Shown: positions 25,278 to 33,347 of the stretch, one piece after another | Layout: each line of letters opens with the position of its first letter | Numbering within the stretch: position 1 is the first letter of the stretch | NCBI GenBank assembly: GCA_902761825.1 | Contig: CACWLY010000028.1 | Span: 1 to 51,071, forward strand | DNA from: an uncultured Eubacteriales bacterium | GTDB taxonomy: Bacteria; Bacillota; Clostridia; Christensenellales; Aristaeellaceae | DNA: 51,071 nt | Direction: 5' to 3' | Notes under the pieces: generated by a model | Seen by the model: the letters and a program-made list of their open reading frames with translations, nothing else | Told to the model about the DNA's origin: nothing | Database searches by the model: none | Position numbers and translations under genes: made by a program

Positions 25278-25910
25278 ATGCGATTTGAAAACGTGTATTT
25301 CATCAACGGCCTGGCCTATGCCGGCAAATCCACGATGGTCAGGCTGCTGGCCCGGCGCCATGACGGCATCGCGTGCGGGGAGAATTACCACGACGCCCTG
25401 CTGCCCGGGCTGGACGCGAAGGAGTTTCCGTATCTGAGTTATACCCGCGAGCTGCGGGACTGGCACGACTTTATCCGCCGCACGCCCGACGAGTACGAGA
25501 CCTGGATTAAGGGCGTGACAAAGGAATGCGAAATCCTGGAGCTGCGCATTCTGGAAGACGTGGCCCGGCAGGGCAAGAAAGTGTTCGTGGATACCAATAT
25601 ATCGGTTGAAACGCTCAAGGAAATTTCCGACCGCCGGCACGTGCTGATCATGCTGGCCGATCCCGAAATCTCCGTGCGCCGGTTTTTCGAGCGTCCGGAC
25701 AGGGAAAAGCAGTTCCTTTACCGGCTGATGATGGAGGAGCCCGACCCGCGGAAGGCGCTGGACAACTTCCGCGAATGCCTGAAGCGCGTCAACTCGCGGG
25801 CGAATTACGACGCCTTTCTCAATTCCGGCTTCCGGGTGATATTGCGGGACGAAAACCGCAGCATAGAAGAAACGCTTGCCCTCGCGGAAAGCGCGTTTGA
25901 ACTGAGGTGA
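25278..25910 (+). CDS. P-loop kinase-like NTPase
   Basis: This is a 210-aa cytoplasmic protein. The P-loop is GLAYAGKST (residues 11-19) directly after the first beta strand. The following sequence (LLARRHDGIACGENYHDALL) resembles the lid and substrate region of small-molecule kinases related to shikimate, adenylate or antibiotic kinases. VFVDTN is a possible Walker B-like strand and LIMLADPE a later one. The phosphoryl acceptor is unknown. It lies 10 bp after the methyltransferase, with no strong ribosome site of its own, so it probably relies on coupled translation. Confidence 0.7.
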   Translation: MRFENVYFINGLAYAGKSTMVRLLARRHDGIACGENYHDALLPGLDAKEFPYLSYTRELRDWHDFIRRTPDEYETWIKGVTKECEILELRILEDVARQGKKVFVDTNISVETLKEISDRRHVLIMLADPEISVRRFFERPDREKQFLYRLMMEEPDPRKALDNFRECLKRVNSRANYDAFLNSGFRVILRDENRSIEETLALAESAFELR

Positions 25911-25915
25911 AACGC

Positions 25916-26398
25916 ATGCATGATGAACAGATACGGATCAGGAGATTCCGGGATGCCGACGCGCAGGCGGTGTCCGAGGTGATCGTCACGACGATCCGCA
26001 TATCGAACGTGAAGGATTATCCGCCCGAGCTCATGGAAGAGCTTGCCCGGACGCAGACGCCCGCGCATGTGCTGGAGCGCGCGGGCTGGACGCATTTCTA
26101 TGTGGCGGAGGACGGCGCGCGCGTCGTCGGCTGCGGCGCGATCGGCCCGTACTGGGGCAAAGAGGATGAAAGCAGCCTGTTTACCATCTTCGTGCTTCCG
26201 GAGTATCAGGGGCGGGGCATCGGAAGGGCCATCGTGGAGACGCTGGAGCGCGACGCGTTCGCCCTGCGCGCAAAGCGCATCGAGATCCCGGCCTCGGCCA
26301 CCGGGCTGGCGTTTTATCAGAAGATGGGGTATACTTTCAAAAACGGCTGCGATGCAATGGATGAAGAGCATCTGTACAGGCTGGAAAAATTCAGATGA
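25916..26398 (+). CDS. GNAT family N-acetyltransferase
   Basis: This 160-aa acetyltransferase starts IRIRRFRDADAQAVSEVI, the usual first strand and helix. The acetyl-CoA pyrophosphate loop is seen in VLPEYQGRGIGRAIVETLE, and the last part (GLAFYQKMGYTFKNG) is typical of the fold. The acceptor is unknown. I chose the ATG at 25916 with GAGGTG upstream rather than a GTG at 25907. It follows the P-loop gene by 5 bp. Confidence 0.85.
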   Translation: MHDEQIRIRRFRDADAQAVSEVIVTTIRISNVKDYPPELMEELARTQTPAHVLERAGWTHFYVAEDGARVVGCGAIGPYWGKEDESSLFTIFVLPEYQGRGIGRAIVETLERDAFALRAKRIEIPASATGLAFYQKMGYTFKNGCDAMDEEHLYRLEKFR

Positions 26399-26416
26399 CC
26401 GGAAAGGAACACGCAA

Positions 26417-27223
26417 ATGACGAATCATGAAATGCTGCGCGTCGCCATGCGGCAGTCCGCGGAGGATATCGGCTGCCGATGGGACGATTTTCTGAAGGAT
26501 GAGCAGGTGCTCGTTCCGTTCCGGATGGGAGCGAAGGCGCGCAGATACCTGCGCGAGCCGATCACCTGCAACCTCGTGTCGTACGGAAACAATGTCGTGA
26601 CAGCGGCGGCGGAAGCGGCTGCTGATACCGTGGCCGCGTACATCGCGCGCTATCCGTTCTATCATTGCTTCGAGACGCCGAACATGCACTGGCTGAACGA
26701 ACGGCTTGCGGAGCGCGGGCACAAGGTTTGCTTTATGGCCGAATACTACCTGCCGGATACTGAGCGCATCCCGGACCTGTCCTGCCCTTATGAAACGCGC
26801 GTGCTGACGCAGCCGGATTTCGCCGGGCTGTACCTGCCGGAATGGAGCAACGCGCTGTGCAGGGAGCGGTCGCAGCTGGACGTTCTGGGCGTCGGCGCGT
26901 ATGACGGAGAAAAGCTCGTGGGCCTCGCGGGCTGCTCCGCGGACTGTGACGATATGTGGCAGATCGGCGTCGACGTGCTGCCGGAATACCGGCGGCGGGG
27001 GATCGCGTCGGCGCTGACGAGCAGGCTGGCAAAGGAGATCCTGCTGCGCGACAAAGTGCCCTTTTACTGCTCGGCCTGGTCGAATATCCGCTCGGTCCGG
27101 AACGCGGTCAAAAGCGGATTCATCCCCGCGTGGGTGGAGATGACGGCCAAGCCTTCGGGTATTACGGATGAAATGAACCTGACAGACGAAGAACGGGAGC
27201 GCAGGAATGAACAGCGAGCGTAA
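26417..27223 (+). CDS. GNAT family N-acetyltransferase with extra N-terminal domain
   Basis: This 268-aa protein has a GNAT domain in its C-terminal half. The acetyl-CoA loop is VDVLPEYRRRGIASALTSRLAK in its usual place, followed by SAWSNIRSVRNAVKSGF. The N-terminal 130 residues do not show a second acetyl-CoA loop and are probably a degenerate or accessory GNAT half. A ribosome site (AAAGGAA) precedes the ATG. The 3' end overlaps the next gene by 17 bp. The substrate is unknown; proteins of this kind often modify amino groups of small molecules. Confidence 0.8.
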   Translation: MTNHEMLRVAMRQSAEDIGCRWDDFLKDEQVLVPFRMGAKARRYLREPITCNLVSYGNNVVTAAAEAAADTVAAYIARYPFYHCFETPNMHWLNERLAERGHKVCFMAEYYLPDTERIPDLSCPYETRVLTQPDFAGLYLPEWSNALCRERSQLDVLGVGAYDGEKLVGLAGCSADCDDMWQIGVDVLPEYRRRGIASALTSRLAKEILLRDKVPFYCSAWSNIRSVRNAVKSGFIPAWVEMTAKPSGITDEMNLTDEERERRNEQRA

Positions 27224-28430
27224 CGCGGCCATGCCGACGGTTTCCCGGGAACAGGCGAAGCGCTATATGCTCATCAGGCAGGGCCTGCTGGGCAGGCATC
27301 GCTTTGTCGGAAAAGCCGGGGCATACCAGTATGTGCGCCAGGCGGGCTGCATTCAGTACGATCCAGTGGACGTCTGCAGCAGGAACGCGGAGCTCACGCT
27401 GCAATCGCGCGTGAAGGGGTTCACCAAAAACACGCTGGCCGAGCTGCTCTATCGGGACCGCCTGCTGGTGGATTACAGCGATAAGGAGCTGTCCATCTGG
27501 CCGCGGGAGGATTGGCCGTACTTTTCGGGCTACCGCGAAAGGAGCCGGGAGCTGGGGGAGAGCTTTGAAGGCATTCCGGAACTGGAGAAACGCGCGATCG
27601 CGTATATCCGCGAGCACGGCCCGGTCAGCAGCGACACCCTGCCGATCGGTGGAACGGTCTACTGGCATTCTTCCATGCACTGGAGCGGCAACTGGCATGG
27701 GCAGTCGCAGGCGGCGCGGTCCGTGCTGGAGCAGCTTTATGCCGACGGCGTGCTTCTGATCCATCATAAGAGCGGATCGCGCAAGTATTATGACCTGGCG
27801 GAAAAGTATTTCGATGCGGCGCTGCTGCGGGCGGCCAATCCCTGCGCCGACGAAGCGGACTTTGTTGCGTGGCGCGTCGCCCGGCGGATCGGCGCGGTCG
27901 GGATGCTGTGGAACCGGCGCTCGGACGCCTGGCTCGGGATCCGGATGAACACCGATCAGCGCGAACAGGCCTTCGACGCCCTCGGGCGGGCGGGAAGGAT
28001 CACGCCCGTGCGGGTCGAGGGCATCGGGACGCCGATGTATATCCTGACGCAGGACGCCGCGCTTCTTGACGCCGTCCTGCGGGACGAAGCCGATACGAAA
28101 GCGCGGCTGGAATTCCTGGCGCCCCTCGATCCGATGCTGTGGGATAGAAAGCTGATTGAGGCGCTGTGGGATTACAAGTATTCATGGGAAATCTATACGC
28201 CGGCGGCGAAACGCAAGTACGGCTATTACGTGCTTCCCATGCTGTGCGGCCAGGAGCTGGTCGGGCGCATCGAGGCCGCGGCGGACCGGAAAACGAATAC
28301 GCTGGTCGTGAAAAACGTGTGGTTCGAGCCCGGAGTTCGGCAGACGAAAAAGCTGGACGGCATGATCGACGCCGCCGTGAAACGGCTGGCGAAGCTCAAC
28401 GAATGCGGACGGGTGGAAGGAAGAGGATAA
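27207..28430 (+). CDS. ycaQ: YcaQ/AlkZ-type DNA glycosylase (HTH_42 winged-helix family)
   Basis: The 407-aa protein belongs to the family of E. coli YcaQ (AlkX) and Streptomyces AlkZ. These unhook DNA interstrand crosslinks and excise bulky alkylated bases. The catalytic QxD/QxQ motif is seen as IQYDPVD (Gln50, Asp52), and the YcaQ-type Asp is present. The order is an N-terminal winged helix, a middle helical/winged-helix part (about 140-230) and a C-terminal beta-barrel with LAPLDPMLWDRK and GYYVLPMLCGQELVGR. The ATG at 27207 has GGGAG upstream and overlaps the GNAT gene. Its place behind a methyltransferase, a kinase and acetyltransferases is suggestive of defence against, or self-protection from, an alkylating natural product, but this is inference. 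Confidence 0.85.
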   Translation: MNSERNAAMPTVSREQAKRYMLIRQGLLGRHRFVGKAGAYQYVRQAGCIQYDPVDVCSRNAELTLQSRVKGFTKNTLAELLYRDRLLVDYSDKELSIWPREDWPYFSGYRERSRELGESFEGIPELEKRAIAYIREHGPVSSDTLPIGGTVYWHSSMHWSGNWHGQSQAARSVLEQLYADGVLLIHHKSGSRKYYDLAEKYFDAALLRAANPCADEADFVAWRVARRIGAVGMLWNRRSDAWLGIRMNTDQREQAFDALGRAGRITPVRVEGIGTPMYILTQDAALLDAVLRDEADTKARLEFLAPLDPMLWDRKLIEALWDYKYSWEIYTPAAKRKYGYYVLPMLCGQELVGRIEAAADRKTNTLVVKNVWFEPGVRQTKKLDGMIDAAVKRLAKLNECGRVEGRG

Positions 28431-28494
28431 ACGGTCGGGCGCGCGGCGGCTGTTAGGACAAATGAGAGCCTTTCATGTCGCAAAGGCTGAAATA

Positions 28495-28597
28495 ATACTA
28501 TTCTCAATCTAAAATCTTATCATCTTTGGGTGTCTTTTCCGTCTTGGCGTTGCTTCATTCCGGTCAACGTAGCGCTGCTATATACTGAGAATAGTAT
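28495..28597. mobile_element. MITE-like element, copy 2 (103 bp, internally deleted)
   Basis: The first 86 bp are identical to copy 1. The sequence then jumps directly to the right terminus (TATACTGAGAATAGTAT). It has the same orientation as copy 1 and again TA at both borders. It lies between the convergent ycaQ and phosphohexomutase genes and directly abuts their shared terminator. Confidence 0.8.
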
Positions 28598-28642
28598 AAA
28601 ACAGGGAGAACGGCGGGGACGTCCCGATGTTCTCCCTGTTTT
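28598..28642. terminator. Bidirectional terminator between ycaQ and the phosphohexomutase gene
   Basis: The arms 28598-28611 and 28629-28642 form a 14-bp stem with A-run and T-run at its base on both sides. An inner palindrome GGGACGTCCC sits in the loop. The MITE has inserted between ycaQ and this terminator. A hairpin at 28467-28488 before the MITE lacks a T-run. Confidence 0.85.
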
Positions 28643-28657
28643 TTGAATGCGTTCGGA

Positions 28658-30079
28658 TCACGCGTCGAAGGGCAATCCGACGAAATCGGCCATCGTGCCC
28701 ACCAGCGTTTTGGCGTGGTGGATCGTATCGTCCTCGGCAAAAATGCGCACGCGCGGCTCGGTGCCCGAGAAGCGCACGATCACCCATGCGCCGTCGAAAT
28801 AGACCTTGCAGCCGTCCAGATAGCTGACCCGCTGAACGGGCTTTTTGAACGCGGGCAGCTTTTTGTCGGTCATGATCATCTGCCGGATGCGCGTCTTGTT
28901 TTCGGGCGTCAGCGCCCAGTCGTATTCCGCGGTATGCAGTTCGCCGAAGCGCGCGTACAAATTGTCGATCAGCACGCTCAGCGGCTTCCCGGTGACCGAC
29001 AGCATTTCCACCAGCAGGCTGGCGGCGTACAGGCCGTCCTTGCCGCTGATGTGCCCGCGCACGGTCAGGCCGCCGCTGGATTCGCCGCCGATCAGCGCGT
29101 CGTGCGCTTCCATGCCGGAGGAGATGTGCTTGAAGCCGACGGGCACCTCGTAGCATTCCTGGCCGTAAGCGGCGGCGACGCGGTCCAATAGGTGCGTGGT
29201 GGCGATATTGCGCACCGCCGCGCCGCGCCAGCCCTTGTACTCCAGCAGATAATAGTACAGCAGCGTCAGGATCTCGTTTGCCGAAATATAGCTGCCCTTT
29301 TCGTCGATAATGCCCAGCCGGTCGGCGTCGCCGTCGGTGGCGATGCCCACGGCGGCGTTGTGCTCGCGCACGGCCTGCTGCAGGTCGGTCAGCGTTTCGG
29401 GGGAAGGCGCGGGCAGATGGCGGCCGAAGAACGCGTCGTGCCGGTCGTTGATCACGTCCACGTCGCAGCGCGCCGTGTACAGGATCGTCATAAGGCCCGT
29501 CAGGCTGGTGCCGAACATGGGATCGAGCACCACCCGCAGCCTGCGGCGGCGAATGGCGTCGGTATCCACCTGCGCCAGGATCGAATCGAGGTAGGCATCG
29601 CGCGGATCGATGAACTCGATGCCGCCATCGCGCAGCGCTTCTTCAAACGACGCGCGGCGGATGCTGCCGGGCTCGATGGCGTTGGCCTCGTCCTGGATCG
29701 GCGCGGTCACGGTCTCGGTGGCGTCGCGGCCGCCCAGGGTAAACAGCTTGATGCCGTTATAGATCGCGGGATTGTGGCTGGCCGTCACCATCGCGCCGTA
29801 CTGCAGGCGCAGGTGCTTCACCGTAAACATGATCTGCGGCGTCGGGCAGCTGAGATTGACGAAATACACATGCACGCCCTCGCCCGCCATGACCTCGGCG
29901 AACCAGATGCAGGCCTCGCGGCTCAGAAAACGCCGGTCATAGCCCACGCAGATGCCCTTTTCGGCGCATTTTTCCCGTATCATGCGCCTTGCCAGGGCCG
30001 CGGCCACGCGCTGAATGTTCTCCCGAATGAAGTCGTCGCCGATCACGGCGCGCCATCCGCCTGTGCCGAATGCAATCAT
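28658..30079 (-). CDS. Phosphoglucomutase/phosphomannomutase family protein
   Basis: This 473-aa phosphohexomutase interconverts 1- and 6-phospho-sugars. All four family signatures are present: the phosphoserine loop VTASHNPAIYNG, the metal loop ATDGDADRLG, the sugar loop GGESSGG, and the phosphate loop VRFSGTEPRV. The start AFGTGGWRAVIGDDF is typical of bacterial two-substrate enzymes. Glucose or mannose preference cannot be told. I chose the ATG at 30079 with GAGGG upstream. It lies 54 bp after the LRR protein gene without a clear terminator between, so they may be co-transcribed. Confidence 0.93.
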   Translation of the reverse strand: MIAFGTGGWRAVIGDDFIRENIQRVAAALARRMIREKCAEKGICVGYDRRFLSREACIWFAEVMAGEGVHVYFVNLSCPTPQIMFTVKHLRLQYGAMVTASHNPAIYNGIKLFTLGGRDATETVTAPIQDEANAIEPGSIRRASFEEALRDGGIEFIDPRDAYLDSILAQVDTDAIRRRRLRVVLDPMFGTSLTGLMTILYTARCDVDVINDRHDAFFGRHLPAPSPETLTDLQQAVREHNAAVGIATDGDADRLGIIDEKGSYISANEILTLLYYYLLEYKGWRGAAVRNIATTHLLDRVAAAYGQECYEVPVGFKHISSGMEAHDALIGGESSGGLTVRGHISGKDGLYAASLLVEMLSVTGKPLSVLIDNLYARFGELHTAEYDWALTPENKTRIRQMIMTDKKLPAFKKPVQRVSYLDGCKVYFDGAWVIVRFSGTEPRVRIFAEDDTIHHAKTLVGTMADFVGLPFDA

Positions 30080-30133
30080 CCGTATCCCTCTTTTCCTCAA
30101 TAAAAAGTGCGTATCTGACGGACGGTTATCCCG

Positions 30134-31123
30134 TTAGCGGGCGAAGAACGAGGCGGCGTAGCTTCCGGAGGGGACCGAGAGCTTCAGCCCCTTGCCGCAG
30201 CCCCGGAAGGGCGAGCCGTATATGGCGGTCAGGCTGGATGGCAGCGACGCTTCCGCAAGGCCCGAGCAGTCCATGAACGCGCCGTCGGCGATGGTTTCCA
30301 CGCCCTCGGGGATCGTGATTCCGGTCAGCCCTTCGCAGCCCCGGAAGGCCAGCAATTCGATGGATCTGACGCTGGAAGGGATCTGCACGCTCCGCAGCCT
30401 TTTGCAGCCCGCGAACGTGCCGCAGCGGATGACCCGCAGCGCGTCGGGAAGCGTGACGCCGGACAGGCCTTCGCAGTCCTCGAAGGCCGATATGCCGATC
30501 TCGCGCACGGTGTTGGGTATTTTCACGCGGGAGAGCTTGGCGCAGCCCTTGAACGCGAAGGTCCGGATCGTCTCCACCCCCTGCGGAATGGTGACGCGCA
30601 CCAGGCTGCCGTTGGAGGCGAAGGCCGAAGGGCCGATCACGCGCACGGGATATCCGTCCAGCTGATCCGGGATGTTGAGCGCCGCGGCGTCTCCGGAGTA
30701 GCCGATGATCATGGCCGTGCCGTCGGCCTGCAAGCGATAGGAAAAATCGCTCGCGTCGGCGAAAATGACCTGTTTTTCAAAATACTGCACCTGATCGGAA
30801 GGCCGGTAAATCAGCTGATTGCCTTCCACGGCGAAACGCGCGCGGTCGCCGTCCTCGTACAGCAGTTCGATGCCGTCCCCGTCCTGCTCCCAGGAGCCGT
30901 AATACACCTTTTTGTTGATCGTCACCACGGCCGTTCCGTCCTCGTTGAAGGTCACGGTCTTGCTGCTGCCGGACGCGCGGGGATTATCCACCGTCCGCCC
31001 TTCGGCGTACAGCCTGATCATTTCCCAGGTGCCGGCGATGCCGTCCTCTTCTTCCTCGGCCAGAGCGAAAGCAAAAGCGGCCGTCAGCGCGAGAATCGTT
31101 ATCAGCGCCAGGATTCGCCTCAT
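30134..31123 (-). CDS. Secreted lipocalin-like/BspA-type leucine-rich-repeat protein
   Basis: This is an exported protein of 329 aa. The signal peptide (1-22) ends in FALA and is followed by an acidic stretch EEEED. Residues about 28-120 (GTWEMIRLYAEG, VTFNEDGTAVVTINKK, YYGSWEQDGDGIELLYEDG) resemble the lipocalin-like domain found in Clostridia. From about 150 on there are six to seven LRR_5 (BspA-type) repeats of about 23 residues, each with an L/I-P-x-x-V-x-x-I-x-x-x-A-F pattern. Surface adhesion or polysaccharide contact is known for some BspA proteins; no cell-wall anchor is visible here. It has a good own promoter. Confidence 0.85.
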   Translation of the reverse strand: MRRILALITILALTAAFAFALAEEEEDGIAGTWEMIRLYAEGRTVDNPRASGSSKTVTFNEDGTAVVTINKKVYYGSWEQDGDGIELLYEDGDRARFAVEGNQLIYRPSDQVQYFEKQVIFADASDFSYRLQADGTAMIIGYSGDAAALNIPDQLDGYPVRVIGPSAFASNGSLVRVTIPQGVETIRTFAFKGCAKLSRVKIPNTVREIGISAFEDCEGLSGVTLPDALRVIRCGTFAGCKRLRSVQIPSSVRSIELLAFRGCEGLTGITIPEGVETIADGAFMDCSGLAEASLPSSLTAIYGSPFRGCGKGLKLSVPSGSYAASFFAR

Positions 31124-31203
31124 TTTTGTTTTCTCCTTCGTATATTGTGCCGCCTTCCGGTGTGCCGGGCGCGGCCTGAATGCGCGATAAAACCAGCCGT
31201 CTG

Positions 31204-31232
31204 ATTATAGCATAGCGGCCGTGAAATGTCCA
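31204..31232 (-). promoter_or_regulatory. Sigma-A promoter of the LRR protein gene
   Basis: On the minus strand TGGACA (31227-31232) is followed after 17 nt by TATAAT (31204-31209), with an extended -10 TGC. It is back to back with the promoter at 31242. Confidence 0.8.
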
Positions 31233-31241
31233 CAGCGGCGA

Positions 31242-31270
31242 TTGACTTTTGCGGCGCTTCCCTTTACAAT
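31242..31270 (+). promoter_or_regulatory. Sigma-A promoter of the histidine phosphatase gene
   Basis: TTGACT (31242-31247) is followed after 17 nt by TACAAT (31265-31270). Only 9 bp separate its -35 box from that of the divergent promoter, so the two polymerases may interfere. Confidence 0.82.
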
Positions 31271-31299
31271 GAAACCATCAATCTGCTCAGGAGGGCGCT

Positions 31300-32067
31300 A
31301 TGCGAATACTGATCGTTCGTCACGCGGAACCCGATTATATTCATGACAGCCTGACCGCCAAGGGCCGGCGGGAGGCAGAGCTGCTTTCGCGGCGGCTGGC
31401 GGCGATCCCGGCGAAGGCGTATTACGTCTCGCCCCTGGGGCGCGCGCAGGAGACGGCTTCCTATACGCTGAAAAAGGTGAACCGGCAGGCGGTCACGCTG
31501 CCCTGGCTGGCGGAATTCCGGGGGAAAACCGTTGATCCGGATACCGGAAAGCCCCGCATTCCCTGGGATTATCGCGCCTCGGTCTGGACCGGCCGGCCGC
31601 TGCTGCTGGACAGGGAGCGCTGGATGGAGGACGGCCTGGTCAGCGAGGGGAACACCGCGGAGATCTGGCGCGAAACGGCCGAGGGCGTGGACGCGCTGCT
31701 GGCTGAGCACGGCTATCGCCGCGACGGGTGCGTGTACCGCTGCGATACCAATACCGACGACACGCTCGTGCTTTTCTGCCATTTCGGCATCGGCACGGCC
31801 ATCCTGTCCTACCTCACCAATATGCCGCCCGTACCCATGTGGGAGAGCTTTCTGTTCCTGCCCAGCGCCGTCACCACGGTGATCACCCAGGAGCGCGTGA
31901 AGGGCGAAATCGAATTCCGCTGCGTCTCCGCGGGCGACGTGAGCCACCTGCTGGCCGCGGACGAGCCGCTCTCGCTCGCCGGGCTGTATCCCGAAACCTT
32001 CAACGGCGTCGAATCCACCGATCCCGGCCTCTGGCCGGATCAGCCGTGGCCGCAGGCGATCCGGTAG
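31300..32067 (+). CDS. Histidine phosphatase family protein (phosphoglycerate-mutase-like)
   Basis: This 255-aa cytoplasmic protein is of the branch-1 histidine phosphatase family. The catalytic motif is ILIVRHAEPDY with the nucleophile His8 and Arg7. A later FCHFGIGTAIL carries the second conserved His, and VSPLGRAQETA holds the substrate-binding Arg. The length exceeds CobC/GpmB-type proteins by about 50 residues, with an acidic tail ending in Pro- and Trp-rich sequence. The substrate is unknown. The AGGAGGG site precedes the ATG and a near-consensus promoter lies upstream. Confidence 0.87.
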   Translation: MRILIVRHAEPDYIHDSLTAKGRREAELLSRRLAAIPAKAYYVSPLGRAQETASYTLKKVNRQAVTLPWLAEFRGKTVDPDTGKPRIPWDYRASVWTGRPLLLDRERWMEDGLVSEGNTAEIWRETAEGVDALLAEHGYRRDGCVYRCDTNTDDTLVLFCHFGIGTAILSYLTNMPPVPMWESFLFLPSAVTTVITQERVKGEIEFRCVSAGDVSHLLAADEPLSLAGLYPETFNGVESTDPGLWPDQPWPQAIR

Positions 32068-32118
32068 AAAAATAAGTCGGAGCGCGTCGATAAATAAAAA
32101 AGGATTTTCCGCCGATCT
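32067..32118 (+). promoter_or_regulatory. Candidate sigma-D (sigma-28) type promoter boxes before the EAL gene
   Basis: Two boxes resemble the flagellar sigma -10 GCCGATAA/T. GTCGATAA (32086-32093) has GAAA 15 nt upstream (32067-32070). GCCGATCT (32111-32118) has TAAA 16 nt upstream (32091-32094). The usual form is TAAA-N15-GCCGATAA. No good sigma-A promoter is seen in this gap. This is a hand match only. Confidence 0.35.
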
Positions 32119-32204
32119 GTCGAATAAAAACAGAAGACACAAATATTGAGCGTCATATGATCCCCCGTTCAATCTGAAAAGCCAATTCAAGGAGGCCAAA
32201 AACA

Positions 32205-32987
32205 ATGGAGCAAAGCGTTATTTCCAATCTGATCCTGAGCAACTCCATGATACTGCAGGGACAGCCCAAATGGACGTTTGGCAAGAACACCTGCAACACC
32301 TATGAAATGGTCGTAACGCATTTCCGCGATTCGGCGGGAAAGCTGATGCCTGCCTGGCCGATCCTCCGCATCGTAGAGCAGGACGACGCGCTGACGCAGC
32401 TTTTCTCCACCACGCTGCTGTGGGAAGCCGTGCGCCAGACGGTCAGGATCAGCGACGAGGTCAATACCAATATAACGCTGTCGCTGAACCTGCTGCCCAG
32501 GTTTGCGGAAAATGAGTTCTTTGTGGAGCAGGTGCGCTCCTGCCTGGAGGAAACCGGCCTGCCCAGCAGGCATTTCCAGTTCGAGGTCAGCGAACTGCAG
32601 GATATCAACCAGCAGGGCTGCGATAACCTCAACTATATCCATGACGAGCTGGGCGTCACCCTGGTCATGGGCAATTTCGGCACCAAGAAAACCAATATCC
32701 CCCTGCTCTGCAAGGTGCATTTCGACCTGATCGAGATGGACAAGGATCTGTCCCTTGCGATCCCGCAGGACGACCTGAGCTGCAAAGCCGTGATCGCCAT
32801 TCAGCATATGGCCGATACGCTGGGGATCAACGTCTGCGCCAAGGGCATCGAGACCCAGGAGCAGTTCGAGTTCTATGAGGAAATCGGCATCTTCAAGGGA
32901 CAGGGCCCGCTGATCGGCCCCATCATGTCCCTGGACGACCTGAAGGAATACGTAAAACGCTACGGCCTGAAAAAGGGTCATGAATAA
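32205..32987 (+). CDS. Degenerate EAL-domain protein
   Basis: The 260-aa protein has an EAL (c-di-GMP phosphodiesterase) fold but probably no activity. The signature EAL reads EMV (Glu34). The metal-binding DDFG motif reads GNFGT, losing both Asp. The catalytic EGVE reads KGIET, with Lys for Glu. LSLNL and FEVSE are still recognisable, and QGPLIG replaces QGY. Such proteins often bind c-di-GMP or act as protein-interaction regulators. There is no sensor domain or membrane segment, so it is cytoplasmic. AAGGAGG precedes the ATG. No flagellar genes are in the window, but the upstream region has sigma-28-like boxes. Confidence 0.82.
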   Translation: MEQSVISNLILSNSMILQGQPKWTFGKNTCNTYEMVVTHFRDSAGKLMPAWPILRIVEQDDALTQLFSTTLLWEAVRQTVRISDEVNTNITLSLNLLPRFAENEFFVEQVRSCLEETGLPSRHFQFEVSELQDINQQGCDNLNYIHDELGVTLVMGNFGTKKTNIPLLCKVHFDLIEMDKDLSLAIPQDDLSCKAVIAIQHMADTLGINVCAKGIETQEQFEFYEEIGIFKGQGPLIGPIMSLDDLKEYVKRYGLKKGHE

Positions 32988-33190
32988 TCCTGCTATTGAA
33001 GGAAACGTTAGGGCCTACGCGATCCGGGGCCTTCCGGCCCGTTTCTCGCTAAAAACCCCCAGCCCTCGCCAACTGCGGTTCCGGTGTAACTTGTCGAAGC
33101 AGCAGCTTGCCGCTGCCGGTTGGATAGCGTGAGCCACCGCTCCCGGGCAGCGCGGCAAAGCCGCGCATACTGTGCGCGTCAGCGCACAGT

Positions 33191-33252
33191 GAGCAAAAGG
33201 GAAATGCCAGAAAAACAAGCTCGTTTGTTTTTCTGGCATTTTTCTTTTGTTC
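33191..33252 (+). terminator. Long terminator-like hairpin in the structured region
   Basis: Arms of 28 nt (33191-33218 and 33225-33252) pair fully if three G-U pairs are allowed, around a 6-nt loop. The right arm includes TTTTTCTTTT, so it may stop transcription from the EAL gene. The A-rich left arm makes it work in the other direction too. Confidence 0.6.
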
Positions 33253-33257
33253 ATTAT

Positions 33258-33347
33258 GCCCGGGAGCTCACTTAGCCCCATAGGCCAAACAGGTGGAAGC
33301 AAGTCTGGTTTACGCTCCGCGCCCCAACGCCGGGATGGGTCCAGGGG
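33258..33347 (+). repeat. 90-nt inverted repeat, copy B
   Basis: This aligns without a gap to the reverse complement of 35601-35690, with 59 of 90 bases identical by hand count. The best blocks are GCCCGGGA, GGTTTACG and GGTCCAGG. Copy B lies before parE. Confidence 0.7.

Noticed and set aside
28467-28488. Hairpin AGCCTTT/AAAGGCT as the ycaQ terminator
   Set aside because: The stem is only 7 bp, the loop is 8 nt and no T-run follows. The strong terminator at 28598-28642 is the better candidate.
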